Below, in pieces: positions 10,368-21,408 of a stretch of 64,000 nucleotides of DNA (positions are counted from its first letter, which is position 1; each line of letters opens with the position of its first letter). The stretch lies in NCBI GenBank assembly GCA_902706205.1, contig CACSKA010000002.1, positions 248,001-312,000 on the forward strand, in the 5' to 3' direction. Under the pieces are notes generated by a model. It was not told the DNA's origin, searched no databases, and saw only the letters and a program-made list of their open reading frames with translations. Both the position numbers and the translations under genes were made by a program. The stretch comes from Chryseobacterium sp. 18061 (GTDB taxonomy: Bacteria > Pseudomonadota > Gammaproteobacteria > Enterobacterales > Enterobacteriaceae).

Positions 10368-12052
10368 TTTTTCTGCCCCTGGGTTGCAGCAATCATCGGT
10401 AAATTCAGTCCTTGTTCAGCGGCACATTCTACCGCGATTTCATAACCTGCGTCGGCATGTCGCATTACGCCGGTGGCCGGGTCGTTATGCAGGACGCGGG
10501 CGATACGCGCCGCGGCCTCGTCGGTGCCGTCGCAGACAATAACCATTCCGGCGTGCTGTGAAAAGCCCATGCCGACGCCGCCGCCGTGGTGCAGTGACAC
10601 CCAGGTGGCACCGCTGGCGGTGTTGAGTAATGCGTTCAGCAGCGGCCAGTCTGATACCGCATCGGAACCATCGCGCATGGCTTCGGTTTCACGGTTAGGG
10701 CTGGCGACAGACCCAGAATCCAGGTGGTCGCGGCCAATGACAATCGGGGCCGACACTTCACCGGAACGCACCATTTCGTTGAATGCCAGGCCAAGTTTTT
10801 GACGCCATTCCAGGCCCACCCAGCAGATGCGCGCCGGTAAACCCTGGAAACTGATGCGCTCGCGGGCCATATCCAGCCAACGATGCAAATGAGTGTCGTC
10901 GCTGACAATTTCTTTCACTTTGGCATCGGTTTTGTAGATATCCTGCGGGTCGCCGGAGAGCGCTACCCAGCGGAACGGCCCGATACCGCGGCAGAACAGG
11001 GGCCGAATATAGGCCGGGACGAAGCCCGGGAAATCAAAGGCGTTGCTGACGCCCATCTCTTTTGCCATCTGGCGGATGTTGTTGCCGTAATCGAAGGTCG
11101 GGACGCCCATCGCGTTAAACGCCAGCATTGCGCTGACGTGTTCCGCCATCGACTGTTTGGCGGCTTTTACCGTGCCCTGCGGGTCGCTTTCGGCCTTCTG
11201 CTGATACTCTTCCCACGTCCAGCCCTGCGGCAGATAGCCGTGCAGCGGATCGTGCGCGCTGGTCTGGTCGGTGACCATGTCCGGACACACGCCGCGTTTG
11301 ACCAGTTCCGGCAGAACGTCAGCGGCGTTAGCGCACAACGCCACGGAAACCGCGCGGCCTTCCTCGGTGTATTTCTTGATGCGAGCCAGTGCGTCGTCCA
11401 GAGATTCGGCCTGTTCGTCGATATATTTGGTGCGAAGACGGAAATCAATGCGACTCTGCTGGCATTCAATGACCAGCGAGCAGGCCCCGGCTAAGGTGGC
11501 GGCTAACGGCTGTGCGCCGCCCATTCCGCCAAGCCCGGCGGTGAGTACCCAGCGCCCTTGCAGGTTGCCGTTGTAATGCTGGCGTCCGGCTTCGACGAAG
11601 GTTTCGTAGGTGCCCTGCACGATGCCCTGACTGCCGATGTAAATCCAGCTGCCGGCGGTCATCTGGCCGTACATCGCTAGCCCTTTCGCATCGAGTTCGT
11701 TGAAGTGTTCCCACGTCGCCCAGTGTGGGACGAGGTTAGAGTTGGCAATCAGCACGCGCGGCGCGTTGTCGTGGGTTTTAAACACCCCCACCGGTTTACC
11801 TGACTGCACTAACAGGGTTTCATCGTTTTCGAGGTTTGTCAGAGCTTCGACAATCGCGTCGTAGCAATCCCAGTTACGGGCCGCGCGCCCGATCCCCCCG
11901 TAGACCACCAGCTCGTGCGGATTTTCCGCTACGTCCGGATCGAGGTTGTTCATTAACATGCGCAACGGCGCTTCGGTGAGCCAGCTTTTGGCAGTGAGCG
12001 TGTTGCCGCGCGGCGCACGGATTTCCTGCGGGCGGTATTTATTCTGGGACAT
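10364..12052 (-). CDS. hutU: Urocanate hydratase
   Basis: HutU converts urocanate to 4-imidazolone-5-propionate using tightly bound NAD+ as electrophile. The 562-aa protein has the family N-terminus ([20 protein letters not shown]), the NAD-contacting [14 protein letters not shown] glycine-rich loop (about 168-181), and the [11 protein letters not shown] / HAGMVIV active-site region. It is the first gene of hutUH, with a HutC-type operator about 45 bp upstream of its start. Confidence 0.98.
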   Translation of the reverse strand: MSQNKYRPQEIRAPRGNTLTAKSWLTEAPLRMLMNNLDPDVAENPHELVVYGGIGRAARNWDCYDAIVEALTNLENDETLLVQSGKPVGVFKTHDNAPRVLIANSNLVPHWATWEHFNELDAKGLAMYGQMTAGSWIYIGSQGIVQGTYETFVEAGRQHYNGNLQGRWVLTAGLGGMGGAQPLAATLAGACSLVIECQQSRIDFRLRTKYIDEQAESLDDALARIKKYTEEGRAVSVALCANAADVLPELVKRGVCPDMVTDQTSAHDPLHGYLPQGWTWEEYQQKAESDPQGTVKAAKQSMAEHVSAMLAFNAMGVPTFDYGNNIRQMAKEMGVSNAFDFPGFVPAYIRPLFCRGIGPFRWVALSGDPQDIYKTDAKVKEIVSDDTHLHRWLDMARERISFQGLPARICWVGLEWRQKLGLAFNEMVRSGEVSAPIVIGRDHLDSGSVASPNRETEAMRDGSDAVSDWPLLNALLNTASGATWVSLHHGGGVGMGFSQHAGMVIVCDGTDEAAARIARVLHNDPATGVMRHADAGYEIAVECAAEQGLNLPMIAATQGQKK

Positions 12053-12093
12053 CGGAATACTCCTGACGGATACGATGAAGACAAGAAATATAT

Positions 12094-12109
12094 ACTTGTC
12101 TATACAATT
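12094..12109. promoter_or_regulatory. HutC-type operator upstream of hutU
   Basis: TTGTCTATACAA at 12096-12107 is a near-palindrome. Its 10-bp core TGTCTATACA (12097-12106) is the exact reverse complement of the core at 15148-15157 upstream of hutI. The shared motif, the presence of hutC and the known palindromic HutC sites in enterics support repression of both operons, relieved by urocanate. Confidence 0.8.
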
Positions 12110-12155
12110 GTTCGCAAGCCAGGGTTTAACAAGATTGATACATTTTTGTTATCTT

Positions 12156-12183
12156 GCGTCAGCAATCACGCTTTTGCTGACGC
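12156..12183. other. Perfect 10-bp hairpin 3' of hutC
   Basis: GCGTCAGCAA (12156-12165) and TTGCTGACGC (12174-12183) form a perfect stem with an 8-nt loop, 8 bp after the hutC stop. On the minus strand it is followed by A/T-mixed sequence without a clear T run. It may end or protect the hutIGC transcript but is not a textbook intrinsic terminator. Confidence 0.5.
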
Positions 12184-12191
12184 CACGAGAG

Positions 12192-12914
12192 TTAAGAACC
12201 GAAATGGCCCTGGAGCCGATAACGGTTCCCAGGGAAAATCAGACGGGCATGCGACACGATCCCGGTACGTGACCAGGTGCGGCGGCGAATTAACAGGCAC
12301 GGATCGTGTTCATGGATAGTGAGCAAGTGGCACTCTTCGGCGCTGGCTTTTACCGCTTCAACGATGTGCTCCCCTTCGGTAAGTGGCGCAATCAGCGACA
12401 GGTAGTCGTGTGCCGTGGTGGTGGTGTAATCCTGTTGCAGGTATTCCGGCACCACCTCGGCATTCACGCAGCGGTCTTCAATCTGTACCGGCACATCGTT
12501 TTCGAAATGCACCATCAGCGAGTGGAAAATGCGCGTACCTTCGGCCACGTTCAGCGCCTGCGCCTGCTGTTTATCGGCATTGACCTCTTCCAGCAGCAGC
12601 ACTTCACAACGATGCTGATGCTGACGGGCGGCGATTTCATCGGCAATGCTGTGCACTTCAAACAGCGCCGACTGCCCTTTTGGCTCGGCCACAAAAGTGC
12701 CGACACCCTGCAAACGAACCAGCAAACCTTCGTCAGTCAACTCACGCAGCGCACGGTTGATGGTCATCCGGCTGAAGCCAAACTGCGCCACCAGCTCCGC
12801 CTCCGAGGGAATGCGATCATGCGGACGCCAGATACCCGCGGCGATATTGTCGCTGATAACGCGTTTGATCTTCTCATAGAACGGCGCGGGAGCGCCGGTT
12901 CGCGGTGAATACAT
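12192..12914 (-). CDS. hutC: Histidine utilisation repressor HutC
   Basis: HutC is a GntR-family (HutC subfamily) repressor of the hut operons that responds to urocanate. The 240-aa protein has an N-terminal winged helix (about 12-75; PSEAELVAQFGFSRMTINRA is the helix-turn-helix) and a C-terminal UTRA ligand domain (ALFEVHSIADEI to the end). The N-terminus is about 10 residues shorter than the Klebsiella protein as I recall it, but the DNA-binding domain is complete. It is the last gene of hutIGC, 28 bp after hutG, so it represses its own operon. Confidence 0.95.
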   Translation of the reverse strand: MYSPRTGAPAPFYEKIKRVISDNIAAGIWRPHDRIPSEAELVAQFGFSRMTINRALRELTDEGLLVRLQGVGTFVAEPKGQSALFEVHSIADEIAARQHQHRCEVLLLEEVNADKQQAQALNVAEGTRIFHSLMVHFENDVPVQIEDRCVNAEVVPEYLQQDYTTTTAHDYLSLIAPLTEGEHIVEAVKASAEECHLLTIHEHDPCLLIRRRTWSRTGIVSHARLIFPGNRYRLQGHFGS

Positions 12915-12942
12915 GTGTCATCCTTTATTATTGCGGGTGCTG

Positions 12943-13902
12943 TCACGCATGCCAGCAATGAACAATTTGCCAGGCCAGTCTGGCCGCGGTGCGGGCACCC
13001 TGTCCGTCTCTGTCGTACTGCGGATTGAATTCAACCAAATCAACCGCCTGCAGTTTGCCACTCTGACACAGCGGCATGACTATTCGCAACAAGATTGCCA
13101 ACGGGACGCCAAGCGCTGCGGGAGCCGATACCGCTGGCATTTCCCAGGCCGGAAGCACATCCAGATCGATGGTCAGATAAATGCGGTCATGTTCCGCAAC
13201 CACCCGCTGAAGATCCTGTTGCAGCGCGCCGGCAGGGTCATCCAGCAGGGTTAAATCTTCCAGCACGGTGACGTGACGCTCACGCGCCTCTTGCCACAGC
13301 GCTTGCGTGTTTGCCGCGCGACTTGCACCGTAGCAAGTGTAATTAAAACGCCGGTTCTGGCTTTCGCAGTGCAACGCCAGTTGGCGGAACGGTGTACCAG
13401 AGGTGGCCTCTGCGGCATGACGTAAATCCAGGTGTGCATCGAGATTGACGATAGCGACATTTTCATTCGGGAAGGCGTCGAGCACACCGGAACCATGTGG
13501 CCAGGCCGTTTCATGGCCACCGCCGAACACCAGGGTTTTCATCTGCGCGCGCTGACAGGCCAGCACTGCATCGTGCAGTGCCTGCTGCGCCGGTTCCAGT
13601 AATTCCGGTTCGGCATGCACATTGCCGAGATCAACCAGCAAATCGTGTCCACCATGACTCGCCATGTTGGCTAGCGCCTTGCGCAGCGCGTCTGGTCCCT
13701 GATGCGCGCCGGGCCGTCCTTGATTGCGCTTTACGCCTTCGTCACAGGCAAATCCGATCAGGGCTATTTTCCCACGATGCGCTTCCGGGGCAAAGTCGCG
13801 CGTAACCGTTACTGTCTGAAAAAGACGTTTTGCCGCAGGCGATTCGGCGCTGTCATCACGCCCCTGCCACAGTTCCTTCGGCGTCGGTTGCCATAGATTC
13901 AT
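12943..13902 (-). CDS. hutG: Formimidoylglutamase
   Basis: HutG hydrolyses N-formimidoyl-L-glutamate to glutamate and formamide. It is a manganese enzyme of the ureohydrolase (arginase/agmatinase) family. The 319-aa protein carries the metal-ligand motifs [21 protein letters not shown] and [18 protein letters not shown]. It overlaps hutI by 4 bp upstream. Confidence 0.96.
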   Translation of the reverse strand: MNLWQPTPKELWQGRDDSAESPAAKRLFQTVTVTRDFAPEAHRGKIALIGFACDEGVKRNQGRPGAHQGPDALRKALANMASHGGHDLLVDLGNVHAEPELLEPAQQALHDAVLACQRAQMKTLVFGGGHETAWPHGSGVLDAFPNENVAIVNLDAHLDLRHAAEATSGTPFRQLALHCESQNRRFNYTCYGASRAANTQALWQEARERHVTVLEDLTLLDDPAGALQQDLQRVVAEHDRIYLTIDLDVLPAWEMPAVSAPAALGVPLAILLRIVMPLCQSGKLQAVDLVEFNPQYDRDGQGARTAARLAWQIVHCWHA

Positions 13903-15125
13903 TGAGTCACCTCGCCGCGAAACACGCGCTGCCAGAGCGGATTACGCCCCGGCTCGTACACCATTTCAACCGGATGTTCTGCATCCCAAATGGCAAAATC
14001 GGCCACAAAGCCCACCGCCAGCTGCCCGTGTGAATGCTCGCGGCCCAGCGCACGCGCGGCGTGACGGGTGACACCGATCCACGCTTCTTCCGGCGTTAAG
14101 CCGAATTTCACACAGGCCATGTTCATCGTCAGATGCAGGCTGGCGAACGGGCTGGTGCCGGGATTGTAATCCGTCGCGACCGCCATCGGCACCTTGTAAC
14201 GTCGAAGCATATCCACCGGCGGTTTTTGCGTTTCGTTGAGGAAATAAAATGCACCGGGAAGCAGGACCGCAACCGTGCCGCTGTCGGCCATCGCCGCGAC
14301 ACCGTCTTCGGTCAGATATTCGATATGATCGGCGGACCGCCCTTTATAGCTGCTGACCAGCTGCGCACCGCCCAGCGAAGAGAGCTGCTCGACGTGGCCT
14401 TTAACCGGGATATTAAGCACCTGCGCGGCGCTGAATACTCTGTCGGTCTGATCCGGACTGAACCCGACGTTTTCACAGAAAGCATCCACGGTTTCAAATA
14501 ACCCTTCCTGCCACAGGGTCGGCATCATTTCTTCGCAAACCAGGGTGATGTATTCATCGCCCCGGCCTTTATATTCTGTTGGGATCGCATGTGCGGCTAA
14601 TAATGTCGGGCTGATATCGACGGCGTTGGTCGCCGCCAAATGCTGCGCGACGTGCAGCATTTTACGTTCGTTGGCCATGTCCAGACCATATCCGGACTTC
14701 ACTTCCACCGTGGTAACGCCTTCCTGCATCAAACGCGTCAGACGCTGCTGCGCGAGGCGAATCAGCTCGTCCTCACTGGCGGCCCGAGTGGCCTGCACGG
14801 TGGCGTTAATACCCCCGCCGTTCGCACTGATGGTCTGATATGAAACTCCATTCAGCCGCTGCTCCCATTCGGTGGCGCGACTGCCGCCAAACACCAGATG
14901 TGTGTGGCAGTCGATCAGACCCGGCGTGATCAGCCGCCCTTGCAGATCAATGCGTTTTCCTTTTCGCGACGCCAGCGCCGCTTCAGGAAGAATTTCCACG
15001 ATCCGCCCGTCCCGGACTACCAGCGCGTGATGTTCCAGTAGACCATAAGGCTGGGCGTGGTTGGGATCAAAGGTGGCAAGCCGGGCGTTATGCCAGATTA
15101 CGTCGGTATCAGTATGTTCAGACAT
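13899..15125 (-). CDS. hutI: Imidazolonepropionase
   Basis: HutI hydrolyses 4-imidazolone-5-propionate to N-formimidoyl-glutamate. It is a metal-dependent amidohydrolase: [19 protein letters not shown] holds the metal-binding HxH, with [12 protein letters not shown] and TDYNPGTSP further on. I prefer the ATG at 15123-15125 ([16 protein letters not shown], 408 aa), which fits family length. The frame extends to an ATG at 15156-15158, but that codon overlaps the HutC operator, so it is probably upstream of the mRNA start. It is the first gene of hutIGC. Confidence 0.94.
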   Translation of the reverse strand: MSEHTDTDVIWHNARLATFDPNHAQPYGLLEHHALVVRDGRIVEILPEAALASRKGKRIDLQGRLITPGLIDCHTHLVFGGSRATEWEQRLNGVSYQTISANGGGINATVQATRAASEDELIRLAQQRLTRLMQEGVTTVEVKSGYGLDMANERKMLHVAQHLAATNAVDISPTLLAAHAIPTEYKGRGDEYITLVCEEMMPTLWQEGLFETVDAFCENVGFSPDQTDRVFSAAQVLNIPVKGHVEQLSSLGGAQLVSSYKGRSADHIEYLTEDGVAAMADSGTVAVLLPGAFYFLNETQKPPVDMLRRYKVPMAVATDYNPGTSPFASLHLTMNMACVKFGLTPEEAWIGVTRHAARALGREHSHGQLAVGFVADFAIWDAEHPVEMVYEPGRNPLWQRVFRGEVTQ

Positions 15126-15144
15126 GAGAGAATCACTTGTCATA

Positions 15145-15160
15145 GGTTGTATAGACATTT
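15145..15160. promoter_or_regulatory. HutC-type operator upstream of hutIGC
   Basis: TTGTATAGACA at 15147-15157 contains TGTATAGACA, the reverse complement of the core found upstream of hutU. It lies 22 bp upstream of the preferred hutI start, where a bound repressor would block the promoter or early elongation. Confidence 0.78.
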
Positions 15161-15251
15161 ATTAATGGCAACATCGGGGATGTCAACCTCCTGACCGGAT
15201 ATGTTGCTTTTTTGTGACATCCCACATGCAGTGTCCACACTACGCCTCAAA

Positions 15252-16799
15252 TCACTGCGTTTTTGAAATAGCATCCAACCGCATAGCCCAGGGATCGCGG
15301 ATATCAGCCGTCTCTTTTGCGCCTCCATTCGGGAACATCAGAAGATTATCGCTCTCGCGCTGATACGGTTTCCAGGAAGGCAATCCCTCACCATTCGGAT
15401 TGCCCGTTTTGACGAAGTTGACCCAATAATGGTGCATTTGTGTCGCAACCGCTTCGTCCTGGGGGGTGACGGCTTTCGCATAACGACCTTTCAGCGTGTC
15501 AAAGACATACGGAATTTCGGTGGCGTGCTCCGCACCCTGAACATTTTTTCTGAGGGACTCTGCGACGTATCCAAAACGGTATTGCCATACAGGAACGTTC
15601 TGACGACTGATTTCCTGCGCCATAAACCGCGCAGGCTCTACCATAAACCTGTCGCTGGCAATGGTGTCTGCCAACTGTTGTGGCGTCAGCTTTTCTTGCG
15701 GATCCCAGTGGTGACGCATTTGTGTTAAATCGACCTTGCCAAACGATGCCAGCGCCTGTTGATAATGACTGACACGCGGTGCAAAACCGATATCAGAATT
15801 TGTCGCCCCAACAATCAATGGAATGTGGGCGAATTTACCCTGACGAAATTGCACCTGGGGTTCGTCAGCTATCAACTCACCGTCGATCATGGGGCCAGAA
15901 TATCCCTTATCGATAAACATATTGGCCATATTCAGGCCGTTTACCAGGGTCACAGCAGGGAGATTACGCAACGCATCTAATACTTTTTCCCCCTCGCCCT
16001 CCACCCCTTGCTGTCTGGAAAAAGCCAGCCCTACCTTTTCGGCCTGTTGATAGGTAAGGTGTGGATTAATGTTGTAGCGCCCGGAACCGGACTCGATAAT
16101 CGCCTGCTGGAACAGTCCCTTCGCCTGCGGCGTCGTTAACAAGCTGATGACAGAAAATCCGCCAGCAGATTCACCAAATAACGTGACTTTACTTGCATCT
16201 CCGCCGAAATCGGCAATGTTTTGTTGTATCCATTTCAGGGCCGCAATTTGGTCCATAAGCCCGTAATTGCCCCGCAGCGATTGTGGAGCCAACGCAGGAT
16301 GCGCAAAGAAACCAAAACGCCCGAGACGATAGTTAAAACTGACAAAAACCACTCCGTCACGCGCAAATTCAGCACCACTGTATATTGTGGGGGAAGAGCC
16401 GCCGTTAACAAAACCACCGCCATGGATCCACACCATCACCGGGAGTGATTTTCCTTCAGCATCTGATGGCCGCCAGACATTCAGGGTCAGGCAGTCTTCG
16501 CTAAATCCAGCGTCTCCAACTGGAGCCGCATCACCAGGGAAAGGATTTTGCAGGCAATCGTTACCATAACGAACCGCTTGCCGCTCCCCCTGCCATTGAC
16601 TCACAGGCTTTGGCGGTTGCCAACGCAGTGCCCCTGTTGGCGGTTGCGCATAGGGAATACCTTTGAAGGCATCAACACCCGCCGACTGTGAACCCAGTAA
16701 TTTTCCATTGCCAATGGTCACAGCAACACCCTGTGCTATTGCGAGACTGCTCAATGCGAAGATTGCGGACCCCAGTCCCACTATTAACGTTCTCTTCAT
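15252..16799 (-). CDS. Secreted type-B carboxylesterase
   Basis: This is an alpha/beta-hydrolase of the carboxylesterase/cholinesterase family, 515 aa from the ATG at 16797-16799. That start gives a classical signal peptide (MKRTLIVGLGSAIFALSSLA, cleavage near residue 23), so it acts in the periplasm or outside the cell. Visible motifs are EDCLTLNVW (101-109), the oxyanion-hole HGGGF (126-130), the nucleophile elbow GESAGG (Ser211) and the catalytic His in GAEHATEIPYVF. The frame continues 38 codons upstream, but GGAG sits 8 nt before the chosen ATG. It is divergent from ybhC and not part of hut. Substrate is unknown; E. coli has no counterpart at this site. Confidence 0.88.
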   Translation of the reverse strand: MKRTLIVGLGSAIFALSSLAIAQGVAVTIGNGKLLGSQSAGVDAFKGIPYAQPPTGALRWQPPKPVSQWQGERQAVRYGNDCLQNPFPGDAAPVGDAGFSEDCLTLNVWRPSDAEGKSLPVMVWIHGGGFVNGGSSPTIYSGAEFARDGVVFVSFNYRLGRFGFFAHPALAPQSLRGNYGLMDQIAALKWIQQNIADFGGDASKVTLFGESAGGFSVISLLTTPQAKGLFQQAIIESGSGRYNINPHLTYQQAEKVGLAFSRQQGVEGEGEKVLDALRNLPAVTLVNGLNMANMFIDKGYSGPMIDGELIADEPQVQFRQGKFAHIPLIVGATNSDIGFAPRVSHYQQALASFGKVDLTQMRHHWDPQEKLTPQQLADTIASDRFMVEPARFMAQEISRQNVPVWQYRFGYVAESLRKNVQGAEHATEIPYVFDTLKGRYAKAVTPQDEAVATQMHHYWVNFVKTGNPNGEGLPSWKPYQRESDNLLMFPNGGAKETADIRDPWAMRLDAISKTQ

Positions 16800-17056
16800 A
16801 CCTTGTTCTCCATGAGTCAATATCAAAGAAAACAATAAGAAAAATACTGACATAACATATTGAACATATTCACAAAAATGAATCTCACCGATCACTAACT
16901 GAGAGTAGAGCACAAAAAATTCATTTACCTGTACAAAACCAGAAACGGGTACTGTCCGTTAGCAACTTTTTTGCAGCATTGCTTCCCGTTTCGCTCAACT
17001 TAGTATAAAAAGTCAGGTTTTAAGGACTCTTTCCACTACATTCAGCCTGGAGCACC

Positions 17057-18340
17057 ATGAATACATTCTCGGTTTCTCGTCTGGCGCTCGCGCTCGCTTT
17101 TGGCGTGACGCTTACCGCCTGCAGCTCAACGCCACCCGATCAGCAGCCTTCTACTCAGGAAGCACCGGGTACGTCTTCTCGCCCAATTTTAACGGCTGGC
17201 GAAGCGAAAAACTTCGTGCAGGAACGTTACTTCACCACCATGGATCCGAACGCGGCTCCGTGGTCACCTTCTGCAATTGCCACTCCCGCTAAAGTGGATT
17301 TCGTGGTCGGCCCAGCCGGTACTGAAGGCGTAACGCACACCACCATTCAGGCAGCCGTGGATGCCGCAATCGCGCGTCACAGCAGCTCACGCACTTATAT
17401 CGCAGTCATGCCGGGTGAATATGAAGGCACCGTGTATGTGCCAGCCGCTCCGGGCAGCCTGACCATTTACGGCATCGGTGACAAAGCCGCAGACGTGAAA
17501 ATCGGCCTGGCTATCGATTCTGAAATCGACCCGACCACCTGGCGTCGTCTGGTTAACCCGGCGGGCAAATACATGCCTGGTAAGCCGGCGTGGTATATGT
17601 TCGACACCTGCCAGAGCAAGCACACCGCTACCGTGGGCGTGATGTGTTCTGCTGTCGTCTGGTCGCAGAATAACGGTCTGCAATTGCAGAACCTGACCAT
17701 CTCTAACACCCTGGGCGACAGCGTCGATGAGGGTAACCATCAAGCCGTGGCTCTGCGTAGCGACGGTGACAAAGTGCAGCTGAATAAGATCAATCTTCTT
17801 GGCCGTCAGAATACCTTCTTCGTCACCAACAGCGGCGTGCAGAATAAGCTGCAAAATGACCGCATCGCCCGTACGCTGGTCACGAACAGCTACCTCGAAG
17901 GCGACGTGGATATCGTTTCCGGTCGTGGCGCAGTGGTGTTCGATAACACCAGTTTCCAGGTCGTGAACTCCCGCACCCAGAAAGAAGCGTACGTGTTCGC
18001 GCCGGCAACGCAGTCCAACCTGTTCTACGGTTTCCTTGCCACCAACAGTCGCTTTAACGCGACCGGTGACGGCGTAGCGCAGCTCGGTCGTTCTCTGGAC
18101 GTTGACGGCAACACCAACGGTCAGGTCGTTATCCGCGACAGCGCGATCAACGAAGGCTTCAACAATGCCAATCCGTGGGCCGATGCCGCTATCTCCAAAC
18201 GTCCCTTCAGCGGCAACACTGGCGCTAAGAACGATAAAGGCGAAGATCAACGTAATCTGAACGACACCAACTTCAACCGCATGTGGGAATACAACAACCG
18301 CGGCGTTGGAAGTTATGTTGTGGCTGAACCGAAGAAATAA
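17057..18340 (+). CDS. ybhC: YbhC, outer-membrane lipoprotein of the pectinesterase family
   Basis: This 427-aa protein has a lipoprotein signal (MNTFSVSRLALALAFGVTLTAC, lipobox LTAC, Cys22) and a right-handed beta-helix of the pectinesterase family (about 75-420). It is closely similar to E. coli YbhC throughout. The E. coli protein has been described as an acyl-CoA thioesterase and lacks demonstrated pectinesterase activity. GDVDIVSGRGAVVFDN is the family's catalytic-region motif. It is transcribed alone and ends at a strong bidirectional terminator. Confidence 0.93.
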   Translation: MNTFSVSRLALALAFGVTLTACSSTPPDQQPSTQEAPGTSSRPILTAGEAKNFVQERYFTTMDPNAAPWSPSAIATPAKVDFVVGPAGTEGVTHTTIQAAVDAAIARHSSSRTYIAVMPGEYEGTVYVPAAPGSLTIYGIGDKAADVKIGLAIDSEIDPTTWRRLVNPAGKYMPGKPAWYMFDTCQSKHTATVGVMCSAVVWSQNNGLQLQNLTISNTLGDSVDEGNHQAVALRSDGDKVQLNKINLLGRQNTFFVTNSGVQNKLQNDRIARTLVTNSYLEGDVDIVSGRGAVVFDNTSFQVVNSRTQKEAYVFAPATQSNLFYGFLATNSRFNATGDGVAQLGRSLDVDGNTNGQVVIRDSAINEGFNNANPWADAAISKRPFSGNTGAKNDKGEDQRNLNDTNFNRMWEYNNRGVGSYVVAEPKK

Positions 18341-18354
18341 TCGGACGTTAAGCC

Positions 18355-18386
18355 ATAAAAAAACCTCGCTTCGGCGAGGTTTTTTA
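18355..18386. terminator. Bidirectional terminator between ybhC and pgl
   Basis: AACCTCGC (18362-18369) and GCGAGGTT (18374-18381) form a stem with a TTCG tetraloop. It is flanked by A-run on the left and T-run on the right, so it can stop transcripts from both convergent genes. Confidence 0.93.
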
Positions 18387-18403
18387 TTCGTCGGCGAATA
18401 GCC

Positions 18404-19399
18404 TTAGCGGGCGTTAACCACTACCCACATTGGGCCCTGACCCACTGCATAACGTCCCTTCTCTTCCAGCAGCCCCTGCTCGCCTTTAATTTCATAGACC
18501 GCAAGGTGATGAGATTTCTGACCTACCGCCAGCAGGTATTTCCCGCTGTGATCGACGTTGAAGCCGCGCGGCTGCGTCTCGGTCGGCTGGAAGCCCTGTA
18601 CTTCAAGAACGCTTCCGTCTTCAGAAATGGTGAACACCGTCAGCGTGCTGGAGGTGCGATCGCAGGTATACAGGTGACGTCCATCCGGGGTGATGTGGAT
18701 GTCTGCCGCCCAGCGGGTGCCGGTAAAATCTGGCGGCATCATATCCAGCGTTTGCACGCATTCGATTTCGCCATGCGGGTCACTCAGTTCCCACACGTCA
18801 ACGCTGCTGTTCAGCTCATTCACACAGTAAGCGTATTGCTGATTCGGATGGAATGCCATATGACGCGGGCCTGCACCTTCAACGGTGGTCACTTCCGCTG
18901 GAGTTTGCGCAACCAGTTTGCCGTCGTCGCTCAGGGTAAACAGGCAGATGCGATCCTGCTTCAGCGCTGGCACCCACAGAGTACGGTTGTCCGGCGTGAT
19001 GTTCGCTGAGTGGCAGCCCTCCAGGCCTTCAACCACATCAACCACGCCCACCGGCAGGCCTTCTTCCAGACGCATCACGCTGACGCAGGCCTGGTTATAG
19101 GAACCGCTGAACAGGAATTTACCTGAATGGTCGGTGGAAATGTGGGTCGGGCTGCCCGGCAGCGCAGACTCACCGGCAAACGTCAGCGCGCCATCGTCCG
19201 GCGCAATACGGTAGGCAATAACGCGAAACTCCGGGCGAACACCAACGTACAGATAACGCTTATCCGGGCTGATGACCATCGGCTGAACCTGGCCCGGAAC
19301 ATCAACCACCTGCACCAGAGTCAGTTTGCCGTCCTGATGAAGGCTCCAGACATGGATCTGCTGGCTTTCCGGGCTCGCGGTATATACGGTTTGTTTCAT
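18404..19399 (-). CDS. pgl: 6-phosphogluconolactonase
   Basis: Pgl hydrolyses 6-phosphogluconolactone in the oxidative pentose phosphate pathway. This is the seven-bladed beta-propeller (YbhE/lactonase) type, not the SOL/DevB type. The ATG at 19397-19399 ([18 protein letters not shown]) gives 331 aa, the E. coli length, with GGAG 6 nt upstream; the longer open frame to 19432 lacks support. Repeated blade motifs such as [20 protein letters not shown] and DHSGKYLLA are visible. Confidence 0.97.
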   Translation of the reverse strand: MKQTVYTASPESQQIHVWSLHQDGKLTLVQVVDVPGQVQPMVISPDKRYLYVGVRPEFRVIAYRIAPDDGALTFAGESALPGSPTHISTDHSGKFLFSGSYNQACVSVMRLEEGLPVGVVDVVEGLEGCHSANITPDNRTLWVPALKQDRICLFTLSDDGKLVAQTPAEVTTVEGAGPRHMAFHPNQQYAYCVNELNSSVDVWELSDPHGEIECVQTLDMMPPDFTGTRWAADIHITPDGRHLYTCDRTSSTLTVFTISEDGSVLEVQGFQPTETQPRGFNVDHSGKYLLAVGQKSHHLAVYEIKGEQGLLEEKGRYAVGQGPMWVVVNAR

Positions 19400-19528
19400 G
19401 AATACTCCTTTCCTTACTGCACGTGGAAGCAAATTAACAGGATAGTTAGTGCTGAAAAATTTGCCCTGCGCGCGCTGCGGTGTACCATCGTGAGCTGCAT
19501 ATTTTTCAACATTAACCTGGATGACAAC

Positions 19529-20347
19529 ATGACATCACGCGTGATAGCCCTCGATTTAGACGGCACCTTGCTGACCTCAACGAAAACCATTCTTCCGCAA
19601 TCGCTTGAAGCGCTGTCGCGCGCGAAAGAAGCGGGCTATCAAATTCTGATCGTGACCGGCCGACATCACGTTGCTATCCATCCTTTTTATCAGGCACTGG
19701 CGCTCGATACACCTGCAATTTGCTGCAATGGCACCTATTTGTATGATTATCAGGCAAAAAAGGTTCTGGAAGGCGATCCAATGCCGGTCGAAAAAGCCCA
19801 TGCGCTGGTGAACCTGCTGGCGGAGCACAACATTCACGGCCTGATGTACGTGGATGACACCATGATGTACGAAGAGGCTACCGGGCATGTGACGCGCACG
19901 CTGAACTGGGCGCAGAAACTGCCAGAAGAACAGCGCCCTTCCTTTACCCAGGTCGATTCTCTGATTCAGGCCGCGCAGGATGTGAAATCGGTGTGGAAAT
20001 TCGCCCTGACCGACGAAGACACACAAAAGCTGAACACTTTTGCCAACCTTGCAGCCCAGACGCTGGATTTGGAGTGTGAATGGTCGTGGCACGATCAGGT
20101 CGATATTGCGCGTAAGGGCAACAGCAAAGGCTACCGCCTGGCACGTTGGGTCGAGTCTCAGGGGTTATCGATGAAGGATGTGGTCGCGTTTGGCGATAAC
20201 TTTAACGACATCAGTATGCTCGAAGCGGCAGGAACTGGCGTGGCGATGGGCAATGCCGATGACGCGGTAAAAGCCCGGGCCAACGTGGTGATTGGCGACA
20301 ACTCTACCCACAGCATCGCCGAATATATCTACACCCACCTGCTGTAA
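19529..20347 (+). CDS. ybhA: YbhA, HAD-family sugar/pyridoxal phosphatase
   Basis: This 272-aa cytoplasmic HAD phosphatase of the Cof subfamily aligns along its whole length with E. coli YbhA, which acts on pyridoxal 5'-phosphate and sugar phosphates. Motif I is DLDGTLL (9-15, two catalytic Asp), motif II is IVTGR, and motif III/IV is [11 protein letters not shown] with [10 protein letters not shown]. The ATG at 19529 matches the E. coli start; frame upstream of it is antisense to pgl. Its stop abuts the modC stop with no gap (convergent). Confidence 0.95.
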   Translation: MTSRVIALDLDGTLLTSTKTILPQSLEALSRAKEAGYQILIVTGRHHVAIHPFYQALALDTPAICCNGTYLYDYQAKKVLEGDPMPVEKAHALVNLLAEHNIHGLMYVDDTMMYEEATGHVTRTLNWAQKLPEEQRPSFTQVDSLIQAAQDVKSVWKFALTDEDTQKLNTFANLAAQTLDLECEWSWHDQVDIARKGNSKGYRLARWVESQGLSMKDVVAFGDNFNDISMLEAAGTGVAMGNADDAVKARANVVIGDNSTHSIAEYIYTHLL

Positions 20348-21406
20348 TCAGGCGCTGATCGACACGCTTTTTATCTGCGCATACAGCCACTGACCTGGTT
20401 TCACCGCCAGGTCATCGCGAGCCCACGGGCTGATGCGCGCCCACAACGTACGGCCGCCCACTTCAAGCTGCACTTCCACCTGTCCGTTATTGTCATAGCA
20501 CTGCACCACCTTCGCGCGCAGCACGTTGCGGATACTGGTTTGAACCGACGGTTGTAACACCAGCGACACGTCGGACGCCTGAACGCGAATACGCACCGAC
20601 GACTGCTCCGGCTGATCGAGTTTATTAACCCATAGATGCTGATCGCCCAGCGCCAGTGCCGTCATCGCATAATGCGGATGGTGTTCCAGTACGGTGACTT
20701 TCAACACGCTGCTCTGCTGATCCTGCGGCAGCCACGGATGCATCACGCTGCTGCCCCAGACATCCTCCAGATTGCCAAACGCCTTCACATTTCCGTCTTC
20801 CAGCACCAGCACTTTGTCAGCCAGATGCAGAATTTCTTCCAGCGAGTGGCTGACGTAGAGCATCGGAATGTTGATTTCGCGGGCCAGGCGCTGCAAATAC
20901 GGCAGCAGCTCACGCTTGCGAGGAATATCCAGCGAGGCCAGTGGTTCGTCGAGCAGCAGCAATTCTGGTGCGGTCAGCAGCGCACGACCAATTGCCACAC
21001 GCTGTTTTTCACCGCCGGACAGGCTTCCGGGCAGACGGTCGAGCAGCGCTTCAATGCCGAGCAACGACACCATTTTGTCGAACTGTCCGGCCATGCTTTT
21101 CGCCATGCCGTAACGCAGATTACCGCGCACTTTGTAATGTGGGAACAGGCGCGCATCCTGAAACACATAACCAATACGGCGTTTTTCCGGCGACAGACAA
21201 ATCTTTTTCTCGGTGTCGTTTAAAACGCGATTGTTGAGCACGATTCGCCCCTGCTGGGGTTTTGTCAGCCCGCTGATGGCGTTGATCAGCGACGTTTTCC
21301 CGGCACCTGACACACCGAACACGGCGGTTATCCCGACAGCGGGAAGAGATTCATTGATGCTCAGGCAGTGATTGCCCAGCGTCTGGGTGAAATTGAGTTC
21401 CAGCAT
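20348..21406 (-). CDS. modC: Molybdate ABC transporter ATP-binding protein
   Basis: ModC energises molybdate import through ModB. The 352-aa protein, equal to E. coli, has Walker [10 protein letters not shown] (31-39), the LSGGEKQR signature, Walker [13 protein letters not shown], and a C-terminal MOP-type regulatory domain (about 285-352). The ATG at 21404-21406 lies 2 bp after the modB stop. Longer in-frame extensions read into modB and are discarded. Confidence 0.97.
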   Translation of the reverse strand: MLELNFTQTLGNHCLSINESLPAVGITAVFGVSGAGKTSLINAISGLTKPQQGRIVLNNRVLNDTEKKICLSPEKRRIGYVFQDARLFPHYKVRGNLRYGMAKSMAGQFDKMVSLLGIEALLDRLPGSLSGGEKQRVAIGRALLTAPELLLLDEPLASLDIPRKRELLPYLQRLAREINIPMLYVSHSLEEILHLADKVLVLEDGNVKAFGNLEDVWGSSVMHPWLPQDQQSSVLKVTVLEHHPHYAMTALALGDQHLWVNKLDQPEQSSVRIRVQASDVSLVLQPSVQTSIRNVLRAKVVQCYDNNGQVEVQLEVGGRTLWARISPWARDDLAVKPGQWLYAQIKSVSISA

Positions 21407-21408
21407 GA

